Shown here in pieces: positions 1 through 11,271 of a DNA stretch of 64,000 bases. Under the pieces are notes generated by a model. The model was given only the letters and a program-made list of their open reading frames with translations. It searched no databases and had not been told where the DNA came from. The stretch spans positions 57,559,669-57,623,668 of the forward strand of contig OZ026612.1 of NCBI GenBank assembly GCA_964020975.1, in the 5' to 3' direction. The stretch's first letter is position 1; every line of letters begins with the position of its first letter. This stretch comes from Hermodice carunculata. Lineage: Eukaryota > Annelida > Polychaeta > Eunicida > Amphinomidae. Made by a program: the position numbers and the translations under genes.

Positions 1-478
1 TTCCGTTCGATAAGTCATGAAAAACTTGATGGAATTTGATGAAACTTGGTAGGATTATGTATCATGGCAAGACCTAGGTTGGGACTGTATTTGGATGACC
101 GTGAGCGAATTCTCAAGGTCACAGGGTCACTTATGTGAAATTGGTTTCCGTGCAATAAGTCTTGAAGAACATGATGGAATTTGATGAAACTTGGTAGGAT
201 TATGTATCTTGGCAAGACCTAGGTTGTGATTGTATTTGGATGACCTTGAGCAAATTCTCAAGGTCACAGGGTCACTTATGTGAAATTGGTTTCCGTTCAA
301 TAAGTCATGAAGAACTTGATGGAATTTGATGAAACTTGGTAGGATTATGTATCAAGGTAAGACCAAGGTTGGGATTGTATTTGGGTGACCTTGACCTAGT
401 TTTCAATGTCAGGGTCATTTATGTGAAATTGGTTTCTCTGCAATAAGTCTTGAAGAACTTGATGAAAATTGCCTGAGT
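1..478. repeat. ~145-bp tandem repeat, about 3.3 copies
   Basis: Copies begin near 1, 146, 291 and 434, each opening with a variant of TTCCGTTCAATAAGTC. Each of the first three carries AAGGTCACAGGGTCACTTA or a close form. The last copy is shortened and diverged. The array probably continues left of the window. There is no open frame of note. The spaced AGGTCA words look like nuclear-receptor half-sites, but they are also typical of such repeats in invertebrate genomes. Confidence 0.85.
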
Positions 479-1461
479 AATGTATCTAGGTGAGAGCTAA
501 AATAGCATTGTAATTTTCAAGCAAACTTGGTCATTTGTTATTTGTTATCACCTGTAGCTTATTCAGAGACGTAAGTGTTCCACCGGGAGACATTTGATTT
601 TCTGTTGGAAAATCAGTCTGTTCTAGTTTATTGTTTTATTTATTTACTTTTTTTTATATATACTGTAAGTAATATGCTTCAAAAGATTTTATAGTTGCAG
701 CAAAAATTTATTTGATGTTTCTTGTGACCATGGGCTATGGTACTACAAATTGTTTGGTCCAGAAGAGTTAAAATGCCATAACGTTACATAACACAGGTTC
801 TGTGTTCATCAAGTACGACTTCTCACATTTCTTTGGGTGGGTTAGTGGGTCTACCTACTGTTGAAATAATTGCCATCTTCCATTTTTTTGCTCGCAAGGA
901 AATGCCCCATACTATTATATGATATGCCATGGTACTTTCTGTATACATGTGACAATTTTGCTGTGGAATTGTGTGAATAATATACATATGTATTGTTAAT
1001 ACATAGCATTTAGGTGTCAGCCTTATGGTTGGGTGTATTGATGCCATGTAACTGTACATGTGCAACCAAAGTTATTGACTGTAGTCTATAAATATCACAT
1101 ACAAACAGACAAGGTGTAATGGCAGCTTGACTGTATACCTGTGTACCTGTTTGACCCTCCCACTTTTGGCAATTAAAAAAAATCATATTCTGTGGCCAAA
1201 ATTTGTAATATTACAGCCTGAAACTGTAAATTGTGTGGCCAAATTTTGTAGTCTGTACCTATTAAATGTGATGTTTTGCTGCCTCTGAAACAAATTATAA
1301 CCATCTTGTCCATCATGCATTTTGCCTATACCCTTTTCAAATATGTTTCAGGTCTAATTTCTCCGGACATGCTGGATATTTTTACTGCTAAATTAGTTTT
1401 TACACCCCTAGGCTGCTTTATGTTACTGATATGTTTTTTGTGTGCTGAAAAAAATGTGGCC
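479..1461. other. Unannotated AT-rich stretch
   Basis: No supported gene, terminal repeat or tandem array. The open frames here are short, AT-rich and lack recognisable domains. Confidence 0.5.
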
Positions 1462-1541
1462 TTAACCCTAGTGCTGCAAGGCACGTGTTTATACAGTCCA
1501 AAATGCAGGTATAAAAAACAATTCAGCAGTACTAGGGTTAA
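1462..1541. mobile_element. 80-bp TTAA-flanked mini-element (piggyBac-type MITE candidate)
   Basis: The element starts TTAACCCTAGTGCTGC and ends GCAGTACTAGGGTTAA, giving inverted ends of about 11-14 bp with one gap, between TTAA sites. TTAA targets and termini beginning CCC are hallmarks of piggyBac-superfamily transposons. It has no coding room, so it would be non-autonomous. An accidental palindrome is possible but less likely given other TTAA elements in the window. Confidence 0.5.
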
Positions 1542-2564
1542 TAGAATTATGCATATTTTTTAAAAAATGAGAAATTATGTGCAGAAAGCAAAGTGGCAGT
1601 AAGCTGGAGGGACTAAGTTGTTAAGGGAGCTTACTTAGCAAGCAGGGGAAGGACTGGCATGGAGAGGCAATAGAGAAAGCACTCTGTATCAGGGATATTT
1701 TTATAATATTTGCCCCTTGATATTTGCTTCTTTCCGTGGCACGGGATTAGATTTTGAAAATGGGAAAGCTGGAGGGACAAAGTAGCTGGCCTTTGAAGTG
1801 AACCTGGTGAATAAAAATCTTGTAGTTAATAGAGTTCAAGCCCTATAATGCATATGTATGGCATGTGTATATTAAAAATACGTATTTCGGACAAATACCC
1901 CAGAAAAAAAGTATTGATTTTAGAAGTTGATGTGACCAAATGAAAAATGAGGAATAGGCTTTTACCAGGCAAGTCCTGTACATTTGCATACTTGAGGTGT
2001 ATTTGAGGTGGAACATATTAGATTGAATTGGTTGTCAAGCGGCTCTGTGATACCTAGAAATAGTCCCCGCTTCCCTCTTTTGCGTCTATATGTCAGACAT
2101 GCAGCATTGACCACTCAGGTGGACAAGGTTTCAAACATCAATGACATCAGCGTGTGTTTGCTTTATTATAAGAGATGAAAGCTTGAGTTTTGTATAGTTA
2201 TTGTCAATAGCCAAAATTCCTTTCAATTCCTCTGCACTTCTTTAATTAAAGAGAAAACGAGGTCTCAAAATATCTTGAATTCCGATGGCTAATACTTAAT
2301 GACAAATCAAGCAGGGTTGTTACCATGGTACTTGCTCATCCTAGGTTTCCCAAACACTGGGGCCAGATTTTGTCCCTCTATGCCACATCAGTGGTAGGAG
2401 ACATAGAGGCAATAGGATTGGGGCAATTGGTTCCTTCATCTGTTTGTCTATCTGTCTATTCACGCAATTGTCTGTTCGTCTATTTCATTCATTTGGCCCA
2501 ATATTTAATAAACTGTTTAACTTTCAGACAGGATTATGAAATTTCTACCATAGAGGTTTCCTAT
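1542..2564. other. Unannotated stretch
   Basis: I see no recognisable gene or repeat. The short open frames look random. Near 2365 and 2398 there is a loose inverted pair (CCCTCTATGCCAC and GACATAGAGGC) of unknown meaning. Confidence 0.4.
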
Positions 2565-3295
2565 ACAGGGCAGGTGCAGTGTAGCTTCATGTTGACCTTA
2601 ACCTTTTTCAGGTCACATGGCCCCTAAATGTGACATATCCATATGGCCAGATGTCAGTGAACCATTAATGATAGTACTAGGCAATTTATACTATAATGCA
2701 TCATATGATGGGCATGAGAAATGTTGTTTTATGTTGACCTTGACCTCTTTCAAAGGTCACAGAGCTGCTAAACCTGACTTTGAGGCAAATACAATATGTA
2801 CGTGATCATACACGCATTGTATTAAAGGCATATGCAGTATCACTCGTGAATTGGCTGGAACTTTTTTGTGCAGTATGACTTGTTTCTTGACCATGACTTT
2901 TTTCCAAGGTCACTGGCACTGGAAGGTCACATAGTTGATAAATGTGACTTTGAAGCATATATATATATAATCTGTACTTTCACATACATGCATCATGTTA
3001 AAAGCATGTGCATCATTGTACATGCATTGACGAGACCTTTTTTGCTTGTTTGTTGACCTTGACCTTTCTTCAAGGTCACTGGCACCAGAAAGTCACACAG
3101 TTGCTAAATGTGACTTTGAAGCATACAAAATCTGTGCTTCATCATACATGCACCATATTAAAGATGCGCATCATTGCTCATGCATTGACCAGACCTTTTT
3201 CGTACAGCATGGCTTCTTTGTCAACTTTGACCCTTTTTCAATGTCATCAGTACCAGAAACCTTGCTACATCAGCCATAAACTTATGAAACATTGA
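2565..3295. repeat. Diverged ~155-170-bp tandem repeat
   Basis: Recurring pattern: TTGACCTTGACC (near 2732 and 3051, with variants near 2885 and 3219), then AAGGTCACTGGCAC, a stretch ending TGTGACTTTGAAGCATA, then a segment around CATACATGCA(C/T)CAT. About four copies are readable and they differ considerably, so this is an old array. Open frames inside it arise from the periodicity and are not genes. Confidence 0.7.
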
Positions 3296-4444
3296 TAATG
3301 ATATGAAGGGCATGTACAATGTGCCGTCATGTTACCCAGCTATAGTCATATGGTGCTTTCATGTTACAGACGTGTATGCAGCAAAGCTCCTTGTTGACCT
3401 CCACCATGTGACGTTCATACCATAGAATATCATATGAACAGGTATTTTCCCCTGAATTTTAAACTGATAGTGATACAGGTAGATACAATGTTGCAGTCAT
3501 AACAAAATGTGGCCTGGTAAGGGACACAGATCCTTTGGATCATCATACTATTTTCAGAATTACAGCTGTTGGTCAACAAAGCTGGTAGGTGGTCACAGGT
3601 ATAGTGTAATCTGCTCACACAAAAGGAAACTGTCATCATGTGGCAAATTGGTGAATATTAAACTCTCTAAAGAGCAGCATTCATTCTCATCAAGTTATGT
3701 TTGGTATATCTATCACAGAAAGGGGAACTTCAGTGGGTAAGTTTTAAACTCTGTGTGGCAACTGTCAACACAGACATTTTGTTTTCCTAAAATTCTTTCT
3801 TTCATTCTTTCTTTTGTTATGTAGAGTCAATATTTGTGCCAAGTTTTTCTCAGAAACAGTTGTACTTAGAAATGCCAAAACCAGTATGATGGTGTCCCTG
3901 AGGGTGGCATTGTGCACCTCTGTGGAGGAGTACTTGAAGATGATGAAAATTATACAAATTAGGGACATGTTAGATCTTGGATATCTTCAAAACTATAATA
4001 GTTAGAGATGCCATTACAACTTCTATCTCTAAGTTATTAACTATTGCACATTTAATGAATTTTGAACAAGTTTGTAGTGTTTTGGATAGTGCTGATTAAG
4101 GGCATTTCAAATTTTATGTCTTGAATACCTTCAAAACTGTCCTACAAAGAAATTCAACTTCAACTTCCATTCTGAGATGTCATTCAGACGTCTGTCCATA
4201 TGCTATTGCCTATCAGGCACCCATTGTATATTGAGTTTATTCTTATTTATGCTGATTATTTGTGGTTCAAATTTTACATTTTTTATGTCATCAAAGATGT
4301 TATAAATAGACATTTTTTTCCAAGTTGTATCAACATATGTATTCATCATTTCCCTTGTAATGAATATTGAACAAAAGTTGTAATATTTTAAAGTATGCTA
4401 AGCAGCAACATTTAAAATGTTAAGTTTGAAATGCTCTTAAAATG
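3296..4444. other. Unannotated AT-rich stretch
   Basis: No supported gene or terminal repeats. Phrases such as 'catttgaattttgaacaagtt'-like text recur loosely between 4020 and 4400, which suggests an old tandem repeat beyond confident delimitation. Confidence 0.35.
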
Positions 4445-4512
4445 TTAGCTCTTTCAATGCCATTCATGTCTTAAGTCGAGGGACTTAAGTCAAACTAGTC
4501 TGAAAGGGTTAA
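4445..4512. mobile_element. 68-bp TTAA-type mini-element, family 2
   Basis: It begins TTAGCTCTTTCAATGCC and ends CTGAAAGGGTTAA, matching the termini of the longer family-2 MITEs at 15728, 22958 and 51714. It also keeps their internal CTTAAGTC word twice, in an inverted layout. This looks like an internally deleted copy that kept both ends. Confidence 0.55.
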
Positions 4513-4674
4513 ATGCATGTTAGATAGAAATCATTCCATTCGTGCTTGTACCGACATATAGTTCTACTTAGACACACAGCCAAAGCAAAGCAAATATCTT
4601 CTAGTTGATGCTTCCTTTCGGTCACCAGCAGATGATTTTGAATGTAAACTGACTGAGAAAGTATAGAGTAGGTG

Positions 4675-4834
4675 TTCTGTAGTCCCTGGTTTGAAAGACC
4701 ACCCGGTGCAGAGATGACCCTATGGGGTACTTTAGGTACCCTTCATATAGATAATGTACTCATCCGGACAGACTATCTCTTGAGAGACTGCAGTTTCGTG
4801 ATCTTCATGGTCTCTCAAGACAAGTGTTACTGTA
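4675..4834. mobile_element. Diverged TAGTCCC-type MITE
   Basis: The left end CTGTAGTCCCTGGTTTGA and right end ending GTTACTGTAG resemble the better copy at 37498-37698 (TACAGTAGTCCCTCC ... GGGACTACTGTA). Internal text about 'gagagacc' and 'tctctcaag' is shared. TA-flanked ends starting CAGT suggest a Tc1/mariner-type non-autonomous element. Confidence 0.5.
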
Positions 4835-5992
4835 GTCAACATTTGTGGAGAAAAGTTAATAATAGAACTGTCATGATGTGTCAGGTTAAGGTGTGTTTTG
4901 CGAGATTTGTGGTTGACCAGCACATTCTTGGAGAAGTTCATCTGCTCACAGGTTTATATTGAATCAACACACATCACTGAACTATAAACATTATTTGAGG
5001 TGGAATGGACAGCTGTTTGTACATCCACATAGCTTAGCTTGGCATGTATGTTAACTGGAGACTTGAGTCATCAGGTGCAGGTAGCACACTCAGAGGGTTA
5101 AATGCCCAGACTGTGTGGTAAACAGCCGTTGATGGCAGACATGTATGTAAATCTGGACGATTCCATCACAAAATGGTCTTTGAATATTGTATGGAAAGAT
5201 CGAAATCACAGAACAGCAATGGTGCAGACAGTAAAATAATTCAAAACTTTTGATAGGCCTCAGAGAGAAAGGGTCAAGGGCTGATTGTGCATGCAATGCC
5301 TCTACGGTGGGCACCTACTGAGGAACATGTTGCATGACATGGTGCATGCACCAGTTTGAAATCAATTGAAATGCACACTGAAGTGTGGGTTAATTTGTGG
5401 ATCAGTGTGACGAGTATGATTACCTTTACAATTAGGAATTAATCTAATAAAGTCAGCAGCAAATTTGATATGGTTACTATAGCAACCAGCATCACTGGGA
5501 AAACCTGAGGAAATCTGAAAGAAACAGAATTAGGAGACTAAATTTACAATGCCAGACAGTCTGTATGCTTAAGTGCCACAGCCCACATCATTATAGAACA
5601 TACAATACAAAAGAACGTAACCACCAATTCTAGTTCAGGTTTTGCAAGAACATTCATGAAAGGTTTTCTTGGAAAAGAAAATCATGTGAGGGTACATGCA
5701 ACATTTTTTTATGCCTTGTTTTCTGGATAAGTCAATTGGTTAAGTCTGTGTTTGCAAAAGGTATAAGTGCAGCTAGGTCCTACAAAAAAAGTGATTAATT
5801 CCCTTGCAACCAAACTGTATACAGGTTATGCCTCTTTGTCTGATCAGCCCATTGCATGAAAGAGATAGCCAATGAGGTGCAAATATGATGGAAAAGAATA
5901 CACTTTGGATATGATTGAGCCATGTTTGCCCACGGCATAAAATTGTGGCGAAACTGGATGGTATGCTGGGAAAAGTTGTTTCTGGATATATA
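4835..5992. other. Unannotated stretch
   Basis: No supported gene. Around 5080-5100 the text CACTCAGAGGGTTAA resembles the end of a TTAA element, but no partner end was found. Confidence 0.35.
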
Positions 5993-6130
5993 TACAGTGG
6001 TCCCCTTCTTATAAGGCCACTCCAAATGCAGCCAAAAAGTGGCTTTATAAGAGGGCTGACCTCTCTTTGGGGGGGGGGGGAGATATAATGGAAATATCAT
6101 ACTTTCTGCACAAGAATGCTCGCCTTTGCA
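5993..6130 (+). mobile_element. TACAGTGGTCCCC MITE, 3' truncated
   Basis: It matches the first two thirds of the complete copy at 61111-61290: the same TACAGTGGTCCCCTTCTTAT start, the inner CAAATGCAGCCAAA word and the TTCTGCACAAGAATGC word. Homology is lost after about 6130 and the right terminus is missing. It carries a run of about ten G at 6069. Confidence 0.75.
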
Positions 6131-6190
6131 AAACTAAAGCCACTGCCACAGAGGCAATGTTTGGTACAATTTGCCCTAAGAGCCTGTAAT

Positions 6191-7138
6191 TCAGTCACTT
6201 GTTGATAAAAGTATAGCAGTGCTGTCCTGGCATGCGTGGTACAGGCAAAACTGTATATGGGAGGTATGGACGGTCAATCTGGAACACACCTGAGGATTGC
6301 TAGACCATTCCAAAGGTATCCAGTTCTCCCTGTTCCACAAAGGCAAACACACCAGTCTCTCTATTAAATGTCTACCAAAAAACAGTAAATGAAAATGTGC
6401 TTTTGGAATGTGTTCTTGAATCCAGGCTGAAATTTGTGCAACATCCAGAGAGCGAGGCTTGATGGGTGTGCCGTCTTGCCTTGTGTGCAAACAATCCATT
6501 CCTCTATTTTTGAAGGTCAATGTGATGTCAGGCATGCAGCAACACTCAAACAGCAGTCCACAGGCAAAACTGTTGCCCACCCATTTAGCCAGTCACAAGA
6601 TTTCACCCTGAGGTATGATCGTAAAATCAGTGATTTAATAGCACAGTCTTCAAATGTGACCTTAACCATTGTATTGTGTGCCGGTCCTTGAGGACCACCT
6701 TGTGTCTGATACTATCATGGGGGCAGGAGGATCAAGGTTGAGATTGTCAGCTGTGGTGTTCTCACATCCAGGTATAGAAAATTTACAACAAGAAGAGCAT
6801 TGCTTTGCCAGTACTTAGCATCAGTGGATACTCTTGCATCCATGAATATCTTTCCAGAAATTAGCAGACACATTGCAGCTTCAAGTCACATATTGGGATC
6901 CTTAAGATCCTACTTTCATGTTGACAGAAAACAGTGTTGACATGGTACCTTAGACTTATCATTCTCTAAGTGCTGATGATCAATCAAGGTGGAATCAGAG
7001 CACATGAGAATGCATGTACAGCAGCCAATGTTGTCTTCTTGTATCACATCTGTCTTGCAGTTTCTAGCAATTTGTGACGCTAAGATAAACTCCAGTGTTT
7101 TCTTGTTCACTTGACTGTCTGTTTCCACTGTGATAAAC
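6191..7138 (-). pseudogene. Possible decayed or multi-exon gene, unidentified
   Basis: Several reading-frame blocks on the minus strand look more like coding than chance. A 190-bp block (7138 down to 6949) is preceded by a pyrimidine-rich tract ending TTTTCTTTTCAAG and followed by AAG|GTACCA, the form of an acceptor and donor. It would encode 63 residues including VETDSQVNKKTLEFILAS. A second block (about 6510 down to 6272) includes LDVAQISAWIQEHIPKAHFH and ends SNPQ at CAG|GTGTGT, a good donor. Between them, about 6890-6580, other frames stay open for 40-60 codons but contain stops. I do not recognise the protein. It could be a host gene with small exons, a decayed copy of one, or chance. 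Confidence 0.3.
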
Positions 7139-7259
7139 CTTGAAAAGAAAAGGCTAAATATCATTTTGAGTACATAATGGATTAGGTGTTGAAGATATAG
7201 ATGCTGAATTGCTGCTGAGGTTAAATTCAGTTTTGTAGGTACCCAAAGCATTAAAATGA

Positions 7260-9179
7260 TTAATTATGGGTAGTGTGGTATGGTTATTTCAGAAATGTAA
7301 AGGGATGGACAAGTTCATTAACTCATTTGGACCTCAGTATTGCAGACTGTGGACAGTGGTTTTTGTGTTGCATGGCAAGTCATTCTGCAAGCTTGACATC
7401 AGTGGCAGTTACATCCTGACTTGCTGAGCAACTAAGAATACACAGACTTTCAACTAAGCATTGGACAAATGCTCCTTTGAAAATGCAATCCTGGTGTTAA
7501 ATGAAGGTAACTGTATACACTGTATATGTGTCCGAAAAACCAAGTACTGGCAAGAAATGAGTGAATCCTCTGTCTATTTACTTAGAGAGTTAAGTGAACT
7601 CTTGCCTCGCTGGCTCACACAACTCTCAGTGGCTGGCATTCATGAAAGCAATCCAGGGTCTGCCTCATTTGCTGCTGCTGTGCAATGGAAATGTGTATTC
7701 AGACATGTTAACTCTTTTCATACCTGAGACTAAATTTCCGGGCTATGTTTGCTGGATCAGATGTGTACCGGATATTGAATTTTTTCATATTAAGAGCTTC
7801 CATTTTAGCACCAACATACCCACTCAAAAGTGAGGGTGTGTGGGTGACCTGACAATTAGATAACAATTAACTCTTGTACCTGCGACTATATGGCAGCTGG
7901 AGCATGATTTTGACAGAGCAAAAGTGACTTACCTGGGCTTTTATCAGAAGGGTACAGAAAGAGTTACACAGTGCATCCATTAAACAAGAAATTATGAGAG
8001 AACAAAAGTAGACAGACAGATCTGGTGTGGCAGAAGTGCCCTTCTAGTCATCATGAATTCTCATTTTAGTGAATATTATGCAAGACCTTTTTTACAGGTG
8101 TCTACGTAACTTTCAACAAACACCAACCAATTAGTTGATGGGGCACTTGGTCATGCAAGATGGTGGTTATGGCAACCAAACTGAAGTGGCAACAGACCAC
8201 AGGCACACACACACTTACACGATTACATATGTTGGCTTCATTTTGCTGGCTTCGTGCACACACTTACTTTTCTCTAAATGTACATCCTCTGTGCAAAAGT
8301 AGGGACTTGAGAGAAGTCCTGCTGCAGTAAAACTGTCTGGGTGCAGTTTGACGGGAATTTTGAGAGTTGACAGTAATGGAAAAGTACTCCTGTGAGAATC
8401 TAGGGCTCATTATGTTATGTCAGAAACTTCAATATAACACAGGTATTATGTAAGTTGTTGCAACATTATTGCATTGCAGTGGTAGTCCATTATCCAAGTA
8501 CAGGTCAGTTTTGACAAAAGGGAATGTACAAAAAGCTTAAAATGCTGGGGTACCATTTTGTAGGATATAGAAGTAACATTTTTAGAAAACAGAAAAAAAG
8601 TGAAAGGAGATTAAAAAAAAAAAGCAAACTGACAAATCTAAAAAAAAAAAGTCTTAGAAGAAGCTGTCCTTTTAATACCAACTTAAGTACTTCTAATGTG
8701 AAACCTGATAAAAGCAAATACACTCTGTAGTGGCCCTGATTGGCTCATGCTGAGAACATACCAACAGGATTGAATTCTTTCCCCCGTAAGACTTGCCTGT
8801 AAAGCAGACCCAAGTTCTGTATTATGTCTGCTTAGCTTGTGTAGCAGAGATAACATGGAACTTGGTCAGCTTTGAAGGCAACCCTGAAACTGACTGGTGT
8901 TCGAATGTCATTCTTATACTTCAAGTAAGAAACAAGGAATCTAATTGGTTAATAGCCATTGGACATTAGATGTGTCTCCGCGAGCTCTCTTGGTAACAGT
9001 CAACATCTTGTCTGATTGCGGCTCACTGAGACAGAGGCTGACATGACGTCATGTTTTCACACACTTAATTAGCCACATGCAACTGTTTGGCAACACACAA
9101 TACAAGGACACATGCATTACGTGGAGTGCGTAGTCCTATGTACTTGTAGAAGGCTCACCGAATACGCTAAGTTAGTCCT
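7260..9179. other. Unannotated stretch
   Basis: TTAACTCATTTGGACC at 7318 and TTAACTCTTTTCA at 7708 resemble left ends of the family-2 TTAA MITEs, but matching right ends are unclear. Nothing else is supported; 8580-8660 is A-rich. Confidence 0.35.
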
Positions 9180-9436
9180 AATTTCACTGTATGAGGGTGG
9201 AAGGAAGATATTGAAACAAGACAATTAAGCTGAAGTGGTCTATGTGGAAACCTCTGAATTTTGTCTGTGACTTTCAGTGTTAGAAAATAAATGTTCATGA
9301 CTAATTTCAGCAGCGCTGAAAAGCAATTTGAAGGCGAATTGTATATGAGACCTACCAAGATAAAATGGCTGAGGTGAACAGCTTTCCTTGACATTGGTTA
9401 GTGCCCAATCCATGCCAAAGAAAGTTGTTAGGGGTT
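9180..9436 (-). mobile_element. Old, diverged family-1 piggyBac-type MITE
   Basis: Internal words match the intact family-1 MITEs in the reverse orientation: GTGTTAGAAAATAAATG and GAGACCTACCAAGAT, then AACAGCTTTCCTTG followed by TTAGTGCCCAATCCATGCCAAAG. Both TTAA termini have decayed, so the ends are approximate. Confidence 0.5.
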
Positions 9437-10433
9437 CAAAATAACGAGGATCTCATTAGAGCTGGTCAAAACATAGCACATTGCTCTCAAAATTTAATTT
9501 TAACACTTTTTGACCACAAAATAAATGTCCATCAGCATAGACTTGTGTCCTTTTAGGTTTCTTGTGGCAAGTGCCATGCAAAACCAAAATGTTAAGCTGA
9601 ACCCTGCTATTGATTCAGTCCTAAATCAAGGGTAAAGTGTTAACCAGCATCACATCTCAATATCCTGATCAAAATGACGAGTGTTGTAATCAAAATTGGT
9701 CTGGGTGGCACTGCAATGTTTCATATTTATTATGGCAGCATTTTCTACTTTGATTTGGCAAACTGATAGGATGCAAAATCACAGTACCAAACCAAATTCT
9801 TGATGCACAGAGCAAGTCTGAAAGGAAATGTGTTCCAAACTTGGACTGGACATTGAATTTGGGCATATGATCCAAAACCCAGGCCAAACCTTGCTTGAGC
9901 AGAGGAACATGTGGTCCCCAAACCACACTGGACATTGAACAAGATATCTGTACAGGACTTGATCACAGGGCAAGCCCTCTTGTTCAGGAAAAATATATTT
10001 TGAGGCAGGACAAGTGAACATTTTGAGCTTAAGAGATTAAACCCACTACCTGTCTGGATTTTAGGCAAAAAGTACTGTGGGATAAGTGACAAAAATTCAA
10101 AGTATTAAGCTCTGTTGTAAAAGTCCAGGTTGCTTTGTGTAAACCAGTCTTTGGAATTAACAGGCAGGTCCAGCTGGCTACCGCCCATGTAAGCGTGAGT
10201 ACTACAACTGCATGAAGACTTGCTTTTTGTGTTGGACATTGCTGTCTGACGAACAGTTGTGTCCTGTACGTGCATAACTTTTACCTGTTGCAGCACTAGT
10301 GCTGTTCAGGTCACAGCTGTTGTGTTGTATGCTCATTTCACTTTTAATGTACAGCACAGTTGAGAATTCAATAACCCTCTGTGTGCTGTGAAATTTATTC
10401 ATGGCTTACTAATTCTTTTTTTTTTTTTTTTTT
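9437..10433. other. Unannotated stretch
   Basis: No supported gene. A loosely repeated CACTGGACATTGAA / GGACTGGACATTGAA word occurs near 9842 and 9927. A T-run of about 20 at 10416-10435 leads directly into repeat family A. Confidence 0.4.
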
Positions 10434-11271
10434 TTAGCTCAGCTGACTTGCTAGTCATCCTGAGCTTTTAGGAGGATCAGTCCTCAGTCACCCGTTCGTT
10501 CAAAATTACATTTTGGACTTGCTTCTCCAAAACTTTCCACCAGATTCACTTCAAACATGGTGGCAATTTACCTTTGGTGAGTCTCTACCAAGTTTGGGCA
10601 AATGGTCATGCTGCAGTGATTTAGAGATTTTTTTATGAATTTTATGGGTTTTTTGTGCAAATCTTAAAAAATCTATCCGAAACTGCTCACCCTATTGCTT
10701 TGACACAGGAAACCTCCTTACCTAGGGAATCCTAGTTCTTGATTTGTACACCAGGTGGTGCTGTAATTTTTTTCTATTTTTTCATAATGTTTCCTGTGTT
10801 TGTGCCATTTTAGACTTCTTTTCCAAAACCGTCACTCAGATTAAGCTGAAACTTGATGGATATGTTTCTTGTGAAAAGGTCAAAATTATTCACTATGTGT
10901 CACTGCATTGGATTCCTGCTCTTTACAATTTTTTCAATTTGGGTACTTATCAGTAAATGCACTTTTCAGTAAATGCACCTTTTCTATTGATTACTATGCA
11001 AGTCAATGAGCATTCTAGTGCTCAATGTCATGTATTTGCTACACCAAGTAGCATAGCAACATTCTTTTAAAAGCTCTCTTTAATATACTTCAATTTCTCA
11101 TGTTCCAGTAAAATTTATATTTTTAATGAATTTAATAGGTAAGTCTTAGAAATACTTCGAAATGTCATATGCACTCAGCCAAAGCTCGACATAGGTCTGT
11201 TCAGTTGCAATTTTGATTTTGTAAACAAGCTTAGGTCAGATGAGCACGGGCTGTTCACACAGTCTAGTTCT
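10434..11271 (+). repeat. Palindrome-headed repeat family A, copy 1 (shortened)
   Basis: It starts after a T-run with TTTAGCTCAGCTGACTTG and an imperfect returning arm, then the CCGTTCGTTC tract. It continues with the type-X unit (GGACTTGCTTCTCCAAAACT, TTCACTTCAAACATGGTGG), the CTCF-like CACCAGGTGGTGCTG at 10749, and the type-Y unit (GACTTCTTTTCCAAAACCG). It ends GAGCACGGGCTGTTCACACAG. It is shorter than copies 2 and 4. No coding capacity is seen. Confidence 0.75.

Noticed and set aside
9745-10092. 115-codon minus-strand frame as a gene
   Set aside because: Overlaps another frame of similar length, lacks a domain and lies on locally repeated GGACATTGAA words.
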